Position numbers and translations under genes: made by a program
Notes under the pieces: generated by a model
The model's input: the letters and a program-made list of their open reading frames with translations, nothing else
Told to the model about the DNA's origin: nothing
The model's database searches: none
Part shown: positions 27,088 to 34,764 of the stretch, piece after piece
Numbering within the stretch: the first letter of the stretch is position 1
Layout of the letters: the number at the start of each line of letters is the position of its first letter
NCBI GenBank assembly: GCA_038316335.1
Contig: JBBQAM010000029.1
Span: 1-52,597 of the forward strand
Direction: 5' to 3'
Length of the DNA: 52,597 bases
Source of the DNA: JALHST01 sp038316335
GTDB lineage: Bacteria > Bacteroidota > Bacteroidia > Flavobacteriales > Flavobacteriaceae

Positions 27088-28857
27088 CTATTCTTTGTCA
27101 AACCTATGATGCATTAAGCGCCCAGACCAGGCAGTAAGATGTGTTATTTCACCCTGATCATCCTTATTAAACAAAATCCAACTGTCAAAAGCAATCCCAG
27201 GATATTTTTCACTGATAAAATGGAATTGATTAAGGCCATCGGGTTCTAATTCAATATCCGGTAAATTGGAACTTTTTAAAACCAATGTGCCATTATCCAT
27301 TAATTCGATATTCCAATAATAATCAAGATGCTTGCTATAAAATCTCCCGGTAAAATCAGCTACCGTTTCTTTTGAAGGCTGCCAAAGCGCTTCCGAATCC
27401 TTTGCCATCACCACCCCGGGAAATCCGTCGTCATAGGTCACGGTTAAAACGGTGGGAGCCTCTTTTGAATTTTTAGTGAATTCAAATTGACCACCAAATC
27501 CATCGCTCCCTCCCTCCTCATAATAAAAAATATTTTTCGCGACAGGAGTAAGTGCTATGACATAATTGCCTTGGTATCTCATTTTCAGTGTATCTCCATC
27601 CATATAGAGTGTACTTATCTTTTTTGCCGTATTTGACCCTTCCCATGAAACCTGATTTTGCCAGCGGTAGTTGCCGGCAAACCCTAATAATTCACTTTTC
27701 GATAGATTGATAGGGGTTGTTATTAGTTTTGGCAGAGGTGGGCTCGATTGCTTTAAAATATAATTAATTATGGCCTTGTTTTCTTCAGCAAATCCATCCC
27801 CATCCCTGTTCCCTAAAGTAATAACGGTAAGCCCTTTGGAGGGGATCCTGGAAATATAATTATATCCATTAACTCCTTCATGCAAAATAACTTGGTCGTT
27901 GGCAATCGTATGGTAGGAATACCCTATTGTGTAATGATTTTCTTTGCCTGGCATTTGTCGTGCGTTTTCCATTAATTCAGATGTTGCTTGACTTATTTCA
28001 GAATCGGAAGTATTACATGCCCTTGACCAGAGTTCAAGGTCATTTGCCGATGTAAGTATATAATAATTTCCACCAGGTGAAGTTTTTTGCACTTGGGCAT
28101 TTCGGTAAATCCCTTCACCAGAATATTCATACATAGTAGCCTTCTTGGGGATAATATCGAGCGGACTTTTTTGCATAATGGTCTGTGTCATTTTCAATGG
28201 CTCGAAAATTCGGTGTTTTATCCAATCGGGAAGATTTTTTCCAGATGCTTTTTCCATGATAAGACGAAGTAACCCAAAATCAGAATTCGAGTACATGTAG
28301 CCCTTGCTAGGTTCAATTTCGGGAATTGGCTGATCGTAAAGTAATCTTAAAAATTGTGCTGTTTCAAACCGATTCGACATGCTATTATACATGAGTAATA
28401 GGGTTGCCCATTCATCGACAAATCCACTTCGGTGATTCAATAAATCCCATAGTGTTACCGATGCTGCCCATTCAGGAAGTTTCGGGAAATAGTTTCTTAC
28501 TTTATCATTCAAACTTAAAATGCCGTCTTTCTGCATCAATACCGCAGCAATTGTAATAAATTCTCGCGACTCTGAATAGGGGAACCTAACTACGGACTCA
28601 TGTGTAAATGCTACTTCGTTTTCGATGTTTGCGCTTCCAAAGGCCTTCTTGACTAACACTTTGCCATTTTCAATGATTGTTATTGCACAGCCTGGGCTTG
28701 TTTGGTTTAATCGAGAGAATAGGCTGTCTACCTTTACATTCAAATCAATTGGCGTGCTCGCATCAATTTCGTTATAGCTTTTGAAAGAAGGTTGTCCAAA
28801 GGCGAGGATAGAGGACAACATTGAATAAAATGCAAGTGCACTCTTTTTTATTTTCAT
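27088..28857 (-). CDS. Secreted serine-hydrolase (class C beta-lactamase-like) with SxxR motif
   Basis: This 589-residue protein has a signal peptide (MKIKKSALAFYSMLSSILAFG), a beta-lactamase/transpeptidase-like domain (about 35-370) and a C-terminal beta-rich region of about 200 residues. The nucleophile motif reads Y-S-E-S-R-E-F (codons 28564-28578), so the usual SxxK lysine is an arginine. The second motif is YSN (in MYSNSDFG) and the third is HEG (in ILHEGVNG), both intact. Relatives include esterases, D-aminopeptidases and penicillin-binding proteins; some subgroups carry variant first motifs. It follows the HxlR gene by 73 bp on the same strand. Catalytic activity is uncertain. Confidence 0.82.
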   Translation of the reverse strand: MKIKKSALAFYSMLSSILAFGQPSFKSYNEIDASTPIDLNVKVDSLFSRLNQTSPGCAITIIENGKVLVKKAFGSANIENEVAFTHESVVRFPYSESREFITIAAVLMQKDGILSLNDKVRNYFPKLPEWAASVTLWDLLNHRSGFVDEWATLLLMYNSMSNRFETAQFLRLLYDQPIPEIEPSKGYMYSNSDFGLLRLIMEKASGKNLPDWIKHRIFEPLKMTQTIMQKSPLDIIPKKATMYEYSGEGIYRNAQVQKTSPGGNYYILTSANDLELWSRACNTSDSEISQATSELMENARQMPGKENHYTIGYSYHTIANDQVILHEGVNGYNYISRIPSKGLTVITLGNRDGDGFAEENKAIINYILKQSSPPLPKLITTPINLSKSELLGFAGNYRWQNQVSWEGSNTAKKISTLYMDGDTLKMRYQGNYVIALTPVAKNIFYYEEGGSDGFGGQFEFTKNSKEAPTVLTVTYDDGFPGVVMAKDSEALWQPSKETVADFTGRFYSKHLDYYWNIELMDNGTLVLKSSNLPDIELEPDGLNQFHFISEKYPGIAFDSWILFNKDDQGEITHLTAWSGRLMHHRFDKE

Positions 28858-28930
28858 GGTGGTTTGATTAATTCTTGACTTTGCTCATACCTCGTAATAG
28901 AAAGCATTTATGCGATCGGTTCAAGGATAT

Positions 28931-29293
28931 TTATGCAATGTGGGCATTCGTTTTTGAACTTGCTATATCGGTATAACCCCAGGTCACCACCGCTTCAATG
29001 AGGGGAATCAAGGTTTTACCTCTGGCACTGAGGCGGTATTCAACTTTGGGAGGAACTTCATTAAAGGCTCTTCTCTTGATTACATCGAGTGCTTGTAGAT
29101 GCTTTAGCTCTTGGATTAGCATTTTTTCCGATATTCCAAGTACATCGTGTTTCAATTGACCAAACCTTCTACGTTCATTTCGCAAACTCCATAAAATACC
29201 AATTCGCCATTTCCCACCTATGAATTGATGCGTATGCTGAACCGGGCACTCATTTATAATATCCGATTGCACGAATTTAAAATTATCTTTCAT
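28931..29293 (-). CDS. HxlR family winged-helix transcriptional regulator
   Basis: This 120-residue protein matches HxlR closely. It has a Cys in NECPVQHTHQFIGGKWRIGILWSL, the recognition-helix region RRFGQLKHDVLGISEKMLIQELKHL, and the wing with VPPKVEYRLSARGKTL. The N-terminal Cys is the residue that senses electrophiles or oxidants in some members. The gene is divergent from a cupin gene, and the 111-bp gap contains a strong palindrome over the predicted cupin promoter. The serine hydrolase lies downstream on the same strand and may be cotranscribed. Confidence 0.92.
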   Translation of the reverse strand: MKDNFKFVQSDIINECPVQHTHQFIGGKWRIGILWSLRNERRRFGQLKHDVLGISEKMLIQELKHLQALDVIKRRAFNEVPPKVEYRLSARGKTLIPLIEAVVTWGYTDIASSKTNAHIA

Positions 29294-29332
29294 AGTTAAT
29301 GCATTGATTCTTAATATTTATAACCTTATGGT

Positions 29333-29359
29333 AAGTACCCTACTATAAGGTAGGTACTT
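29333..29359. promoter_or_regulatory. Candidate HxlR operator
   Basis: The inverted repeat AAGTACC-N13-GGTACTT is centred at 29346, in the gap between the divergent HxlR and cupin genes. Its right arm overlaps the TTG of the predicted -33 element of the cupin promoter. This suits direct repression or activation by HxlR; binding is inferred. Confidence 0.55.
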
Positions 29360-29388
29360 GCATACTAGTAAGTTAAGGAATAAATTTG
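29358..29388 (+). promoter_or_regulatory. Predicted Bacteroidota-type promoter of the cupin gene
   Basis: TTG (29358-29360) and TAAATTTG (29381-29388) are 20 bases apart, matching the -33/-7 pattern with an exact TAnnTTTG. The cupin ATG follows 16 bases later, so the leader would be very short. Confidence 0.55.
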
Positions 29389-29404
29389 ATACAAATCATC
29401 GGTA

Positions 29405-29962
29405 ATGAAAAGAAAAGAATTTCTTGTAGGTTCTGCAGTATTGTCAATGCTCCCCTTACTTGCATCAGGCAATAATACGCCAAATAAAGTGGTAGATGCG
29501 CACCCAAAGCTCGCAGGGCCGTTCTTGGGCAATTCGTATTGGTATATCGGCCATCTCATAAGTGTCTTAATTTCAAGCAAGGATACCAATGGAAGTTTTT
29601 CGCTATTACATGGGTTTGAAATACAAGGCCTTGAACCACCACCTCACACGCACACCAAGGAAGATGAATCGTTTTATCTAATGAATGGGGAAATACGATA
29701 TACCGTTGGGAGTGAAGTCTTGCATGCAAAACAGGGGGATTGGGTCTTTCTTCCTCGAAATATTCAGCATTCATTTCAAGTGCTTACCGAAAAGGCAGAG
29801 GTATTGATACATTTGTCGCCTGGTGGTTTTGAGGATTATTTTATAGAAATGTCAGAGCCTGCAAAGGAAATGGCTATCCCACCGAGACCTACTGGACCAC
29901 CGGATGTACAAAAAATTGTCGAGACGGCTTCGCGCTATGGCATTCTATTCCCTCAACACTGA
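29405..29962 (+). CDS. Cupin-domain protein with export signal, divergent from HxlR
   Basis: This 185-residue protein begins MKRKEFLVGSAVLSMLPLLASG, an export signal of the twin-arginine-like type common in Bacteroidota. It continues into a cupin barrel. The first motif is EPPPHTHTKEDESFYLMNGE (two His and a Glu), and the second is GDWVFLPRNIQHSFQV. It shares design and several phrases (FLPRN, QHxF, TGPP/APP tail) with the cupin at 7665-8231, so the two are paralogues. Control by the divergent HxlR gene is likely from the overlapping operator-like palindrome. The enzyme activity is unknown. Confidence 0.83.
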   Translation: MKRKEFLVGSAVLSMLPLLASGNNTPNKVVDAHPKLAGPFLGNSYWYIGHLISVLISSKDTNGSFSLLHGFEIQGLEPPPHTHTKEDESFYLMNGEIRYTVGSEVLHAKQGDWVFLPRNIQHSFQVLTEKAEVLIHLSPGGFEDYFIEMSEPAKEMAIPPRPTGPPDVQKIVETASRYGILFPQH

Positions 29963-30463
29963 TAAAGTATTGCCAAACGATGGGTGCCAGAGCCAATATA
30001 CCTGCCTTGGGCTAGTCGGTAGAGAACCACTCTGATTTATCATATCATATTAAGTACGCCTAAATAAATATGGGTCTTGAGAAGGGTAGGGAAGAAGCTG
30101 CCAGCCATTTGCAGATGGTGCACTGTTAACATTAAACGTCAAATTGCTTCAGATGAGGTCACAGTGCTTGTAAATGAATTGCCCTAATTGGGTTTTGGTC
30201 ATTTTACCAAAAAACCAGTGGGTGAAATAGGAGTTCAAAAAACTACGACTTTCTGGGAAGTGACCCGTTCTCGCTTTTTTTAGTAGGTTTGTTAATCACC
30301 CTTTTTCGAACTTGATCGGGGTACTTGAGAGAGACTCTTTTTGCCTGGGATTTCAACAAAAGTCAGGAAAAACGACAAGGTGACAATTACCTTTTATCGA
30401 AAATACAATTTTGAGAAGTTGATTTCCTACTTAATTTATTAGATTGGTCGAAATTACCTACCT

Positions 30464-30550
30464 ATGCTTAACTTTATTACCCTATTTTGCTTTTTTGCAA
30501 TTTGCTTTGTTATGGTCTGTATTTTGGTCGCTTTTTTTGAGGAACATTAA
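30464..30550 (+). CDS. Possible 28-residue single-helix membrane peptide
   Basis: The frame MLNFITLFCFFAICFVMV continues hydrophobic to AFFEEH and ends in TAA. It is almost entirely one transmembrane segment with a short acidic end. No good ribosome-binding site is visible and no family is recognised, so it may be chance. Confidence 0.2.
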   Translation: MLNFITLFCFFAICFVMVCILVAFFEEH

Positions 30551-30612
30551 AGGCTTTCCGATAAAATTGTATAATAAAAAGGCTTGATTAAGCAAATGTT
30601 TAAAATTGCTGC

Positions 30613-30645
30613 TTGTCACTTGATTTGTGCAATTGTGTATCTTCG
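30613..30645 (+). promoter_or_regulatory. Candidate promoter for the DUF6090 pair
   Basis: TTG (30613-30615) and TATCTTCG (30638-30645), 22 bases apart, resemble the Bacteroidota -33/-7 pattern with one mismatch in TAnnTTTG. It lies about 100 bases before the first DUF6090 start. Confidence 0.35.
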
Positions 30646-30737
30646 TACTCAATGTTGTAAATCAGCAATGTTGATATCCTATTGTTAACCTTTGTTCCTC
30701 CTGATATCCCACCCAATAGGTAGCGGGACCAACCACG

Positions 30738-30825
30738 AACCAATGATCCAATTCTTTCGGAAAATTAGACAAAACTTACTTTCAACCGGAAAGACGGGCA
30801 GGTATTTTCAATATGCCATAGGTGA
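30738..30825 (+). repeat. Exact 88-bp direct repeat, copy 1
   Basis: These 88 bases are identical to 31496-31583. They include the last bases before the ATG and the first 27 codons of the first DUF6090 gene of the tandem pair, ending within the IGEI motif. Confidence 0.95.
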
Positions 30826-31504
30826 GATTATATTAGTCATGATAGGTATCTTATTGGCTCTGCAAGTGAATAATTGGAATGAAAATAGAAAGCAAGTAAT
30901 TGCAGAACAAAAAATTCTAATCAGTTTACAAAAAGAATTAGAAACCAATAAAAATAACCTTTTCTTTTATATCAATAAATACGAAAAACAATATGAAAAT
31001 GGTGTTTATTTATTGTCATTATTCTCTAAAAATAGTGATACTATACCAACACTTACCCTAGATAAAGCTCTAGGCAGTATTGAGGAGACATATACCTTTG
31101 AGGCAAGCAATGGTATTATAAATTCTATAATAGCCTCTGGCAAAATAGACATAATACAAAATAGCGAATTAAAATCATTGATAACCTCTTTTAATGGTGC
31201 TGTTATTAATGCTACTCAAGAAGTTGAAAACGTAACGCTACTACTTCATAATCGTCTTTGGCCTTCTATTGACGGTAAAATAAACAGTGCAAATAGGAGC
31301 AGAACTTATGAAGGTTTTGCTGACTTTCCAAAAGGGTCGTATACTTCAGATTATACATGGTTTTTTAAATCAAAAGAAATAGAAGATATTATAGGCAACA
31401 TAACAAGCTGGCATAAAACCATCTATACCGACCAAAATAATCTAATGCAAACTATGGATAAAATGCTGTTTATAGTAAAACAAGAGATAAATGCTAACCA
31501 ATGA
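30743..31504 (+). CDS. DUF6090-type membrane protein, first of a tandem pair
   Basis: From the ATG at 30743 this is a 253-residue protein with the family block MIQFFRKIRQNLLSTGKTGR, then YFQYAIGEIILVMIGILLAL, QVNNWNE, and one transmembrane helix near residues 25-45. The rest is a charged, helical, low-complexity-like region with A+T-rich codons. A frame extending 17 codons upstream exists but lacks the family start. Its stop TGA overlaps the ATG of the next gene (ATGA, 31501-31504), so the pair is translationally coupled. The first 27 codons are identical in DNA to those of the next gene. Function is unknown. Confidence 0.82.
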   Translation: MIQFFRKIRQNLLSTGKTGRYFQYAIGEIILVMIGILLALQVNNWNENRKQVIAEQKILISLQKELETNKNNLFFYINKYEKQYENGVYLLSLFSKNSDTIPTLTLDKALGSIEETYTFEASNGIINSIIASGKIDIIQNSELKSLITSFNGAVINATQEVENVTLLLHNRLWPSIDGKINSANRSRTYEGFADFPKGSYTSDYTWFFKSKEIEDIIGNITSWHKTIYTDQNNLMQTMDKMLFIVKQEINANQ

Positions 31505-31583
31505 TCCAATTCTTTCGGAAAATTAGACAAAACTTACTTTCAACCGGAAAGACGGGCAGGTATTTTCAATATGCCATAGGTGA
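31496..31583 (+). repeat. Exact 88-bp direct repeat, copy 2
   Basis: Second copy of the repeat at 30738-30825. It includes the start and first 27 codons of the second DUF6090 gene. After it the two genes diverge strongly. Confidence 0.95.
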
Positions 31584-32238
31584 AATAATCCTTGTCGTTA
31601 TTGGAATTTTAATTGCACTAAACATTAACAATTGGAATGAAAACAGAATTAATGCAGAAAAAGAGTATAAATATTTAGCAACTATAAATAAGGAAATAAT
31701 CACTGATTCCCTGAATCTTGAAAACAGCTGGTTTAAGAATCGGCAAAAAAAAATTGAATGTTTGGAATTAGCAAGACGCTATGTAATGGGCGATTATACT
31801 CCAAAGGATACCCTGCAATTTATTAATACTGTTTCGTTTGGGGGCATAAATAGTAGGGCATCTTTCGTAGGCTCTTCAAACACTTATAAAGAATTGATCA
31901 GCACCGGAAACTTGAGTTTAATATCGAATGATACCATACGTGAACTGATTGTGAAATATTACAGTATCAAGGACTTTTTTGAGGAATATTCTAAAAATAT
32001 TAGAAGTGAGTATGCCACCTATGTAAATTCAATTAAAGTATTTAATTCAAAATTCCCGGATAGTATCAATACCAAAGAAATTCCAAGAATTTTGGAAAAA
32101 TTAAAAACGGATGAATTTCACAGTTTAATTAACCAAGAATTGACCTATGCATATTCTATTGAAAGGCCATTAGTAGGGAGTAAGAAAGGAGCGAATGAAC
32201 TTCATGCATTAATAGAGCGATTCCTAAAAAACAACTAA
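31501..32238 (+). CDS. DUF6090-type membrane protein, second of a tandem pair
   Basis: The 245-residue protein repeats the start of its neighbour exactly (first 27 codons identical in DNA), followed by the conserved segment EIILVVIGILIALNINNWNE. It then diverges into a different helical C-terminal region rich in Lys, Asn and Ser. It begins inside the stop of the previous gene. A membrane-anchored protein with a variable outer domain is the most I can say. It is the copy closest to the disrupted S41 peptidase gene, 220 bp downstream. Confidence 0.82.
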   Translation: MIQFFRKIRQNLLSTGKTGRYFQYAIGEIILVVIGILIALNINNWNENRINAEKEYKYLATINKEIITDSLNLENSWFKNRQKKIECLELARRYVMGDYTPKDTLQFINTVSFGGINSRASFVGSSNTYKELISTGNLSLISNDTIRELIVKYYSIKDFFEEYSKNIRSEYATYVNSIKVFNSKFPDSINTKEIPRILEKLKTDEFHSLINQELTYAYSIERPLVGSKKGANELHALIERFLKNN

Positions 32239-32458
32239 CGAAAGAACAGCTAATTTTATAAAAACCCCACGTTTGAAGTTAAATCAATGGTTGTTTTTGA
32301 TTTGCCTACGGAAAATTTTCCCAAACATACACCTAACCTCTTTTACATAACCGTACTAAAATTCAATTAAAAGTTTGTAATGACTCCGGGCGCTTTAATT
32401 TTCCTAAATTTAAATGCCTCCAATCGTTCAAACCCAATTATTTTTATCGTCATACCCA

Positions 32459-33795
32459 ATGAAAGGCAAAACATTCCCCTATCTGATTTTTACAGTGGCA
32501 ATCATCCTATTGGCACTTGTTTCCTGCTCCAAAAAAGAAAAGTCTCATAACCAGTGGGATATTTTTGAAGAAATGCAACCCGGCTACGAACTTTTGGCAT
32601 TCTTGGCAAAAAACGAAAAAAAAGACGTGGCTTTGGTTTCGGACAGTCTGGATGTTCATTTTAAAAGCATGGGTTTTCAAAAGATGGAAAACCTTCCCCT
32701 GATCATCGGCAGCGATACGATGCCCAAACCTGCGGGTTCATATATGTGGAAGAATCCGGAAAATGGGTATACGGTGTTTCTAAACGAATCTCAAAACAAA
32801 AATGACGCAAATTCACTTTGGTCGGAGGTCTAAGGACACATCGGTCGCTATACCGGTATAAATTTGGGGAAAAGAGGTACCTATTAATTGAAAGATGACC
32901 CAGAACGCCCAACAAGCCTTAATGCTACTTTTAAAGCCCATAACATCATTTTTCAGGTAGGTACGCCATTAAGTTTTGCGCTTTCGGATGCAAATAAGGT
33001 GGCAAAGGACCAACAAGATGAAATAAATGCAGTCAACAAATACATGATCGAAATTTTGGATATGCTGGTCGATGTTTTTGTTACAGAAGATAACAAAATA
33101 TACAAACCGTTGAATGGTAGAATACTTACAGAAAATGAGCGCTTGGTCGGATTCATCAATTTCTGGACCGAAGTGAAATACAATTTTGCTTTTTTTGACC
33201 AAGTGCCCGACATTGACTGGCAAGATGTACTCATCGAGTACCTTCCGAAGGTAAGGAATGCGACCTCCAATTTGGAATATTACAGCGTCCTCCAAGAAGT
33301 ATGTGCCCTACTGCACGATGGGCACACCAATATTTTCATGCCAAGTGCACTGCAGCGATTAATTGGCACACCTGCCGTGACCATCACACCGATTGAAGAC
33401 GCCCTATATGTTACCAATGTCGCCATAGATCTTTCCGAAGCCATTCCGTTGGGATCTAAATTGATCCAAGTCGACCATGTAGATGCAGAAACCTATATTC
33501 TAGCACATGTCAGACCCTATATCAGTTCATCCACTGATTATATTCGTAGAAATACCGAAGCAAGGGAGGTCCTGGTGGGTACTAAAACCGATTCGGTTTG
33601 GGTAGAAATAAAAACGCCGGAAGGCAAATTGAACCAACTTACATTGAGTCGATACACAGCTGATGTACAATGGGCGCTACCAAGAGCTACTTGGGAGCTC
33701 TCTTCCTTCAAAAGGTATGGCGACATTGCCTATGTCGCACTCAATTCATTTGACGGCGACAACATTGTGGAAGCGTTTGAGGGCTATTTAGTGGA
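32459..33795 (+). pseudogene. S41 family peptidase, N-terminal part, with in-frame stops and interrupted by an insertion
   Basis: From the ATG at 32459 there is a lipoprotein signal (MKGKTFPYLIFTVAIILLALVSC, Cys 23), then an N-terminal domain. In the same frame come TAA at 32831-32833 and TAA at 32885-32887, each followed by sensible family sequence. The open part then reads VGFINFWTEVKYNFAFFDQVP, LLHDGHTNI (an S41 signature) and a PDZ-like region ending in YVALNSFDGDNIVEAFEGYL. After about 33795 the frame runs into an IS1182-type transposase. The catalytic C-terminal part lies 5.7 kb away at 39520-39927. An open frame from TTG 32888 to 34636 encodes the peptidase-transposase chimera. The family belongs to tail-specific/C-terminal processing proteases. 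Confidence 0.88.
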
Positions 33796-34636
33796 TGAGC
33801 CGGTCAATGTGAACGTGGGCTACAACGTACAGGCGGGCTGCGACGCCAAGCACAAGCTCTTCGTCAACATCGACACGGGAACCGTGAACGATACACACTC
33901 ACTTTCACCCATGGCATTGGACGCCAAGGCGTTATTGGGCGTAGGGGAAATGAAAACCCTGACCGACAAGGGCTTTACGACCGCCAAACATCTGGAGATA
34001 TGCACCAACAACGGGATTACGCCCTACTCATCCCCCAAAGTGCATTCTTCGCAGCACAACGGGCTTTATCCCATGGTCGATTTCAAGTACGACACAACAA
34101 AGGACACCTATACCTGTCCCGACGGACAAATATTGGCGACCAATGGAACCGTTTACGATAAGGCAGGGCACAAGGTAAAGCATTACAAGAACCGACCGGC
34201 ATGCAAGGTATGCCCCGTAAGACATCTATGTACGGTAAATAAAAACGGACGGTTCATAGAGCGCTCCATTTATCAGGAGGCCTTGGAGGAAAATCAAAAA
34301 AAAGTAGAAGAGAATCCTGGATATTATAGACTTAGGCAACAGATCACCGAGCACCAGTTCGGGACCATCAAAAGACAATGGGGGTTTACCTTCACGCTCA
34401 TGAAAGGAAAACAGAACGTGCTCTCGGAGGTGAACCTGGTCATGATCTGGTACAATCTAAAAAGACTTATGACCATCCTCGGTCCCGAAGTATTCAGAAA
34501 CAGGCTTAAAGAACTTGGATTTGAATTATCCGCCCTTTTCCGGGCCTTTTTCACCCATTTCGGAGGGTTGCTCTTTTCCGGAAATCTTCCCGTCACGTAT
34601 CGGACAAACAACAAAACTTCCCCTGCGATTGCCTAA
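33796..34636 (+). pseudogene. IS1182-type transposase, C-terminal remnant
   Basis: Beginning near VNVNVGYNVQAGCDAKHKLF, this reads as the DDE domain of an IS1182-family transposase. It contains MKTLTDKGFTTAKHLE, a Cys-rich zinc-like segment (RPACKVCPVRHLCT) and the catalytic-Glu region EHQFGTIKRQWGFTF with WYNLKRLM. The N-terminal DUF772-type region and first catalytic Asp are missing. The remnant is fused in frame to the S41 peptidase upstream. It cannot be an active transposase. No right-end inverted repeat was recognised after the stop. Confidence 0.85.
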
Positions 34637-34668
34637 ATCCCAATCGAATCATTAATTTTAATCTAAAT

Positions 34669-34696
34669 GGAGTTGCAGCGCAAACTCCCGTTAGGC
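34669..34696 (+). other. Hairpin followed by an integron-core-like GTTAGGC
   Basis: A 6-bp perfect stem, GGAGTT (34669-34674) and AACTCC (34683-34688), is followed at once by GTTAGGC (34690-34696), which fits the GTTRRRY core of attC sites. It lies between the IS1182 remnant and the first cargo gene. No partner RYYYAAC core was found, so the match may be chance. Confidence 0.2.
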
Positions 34697-34764
34697 ATAA
34701 AAAAGCGCAAAAATTAAATTATTGAGCGCTGAAAAATAGAAAATCATAATAGATTATACTTTAA

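Larger units (their letters stand above)
29963..30742. other. Long intergenic region before the DUF6090 pair
   Basis: No conventional gene is supported. It contains a 28-codon frame for a hydrophobic peptide at 30464-30550 and a promoter-like element near its right end. The direct repeat CAATGTTG occurs twice near 30650-30675. Confidence 0.45.

Noticed and set aside
6775..32887. Possible stop-codon reassignment, because two genes (SRPBCC and S41) contain in-frame TAA/TAG without frameshifts.
   Set aside because: The other genes in the window end cleanly at TAA, TAG or TGA with family-typical lengths, and the S41 gene is also split by an insertion. Decay by substitution explains both cases better.
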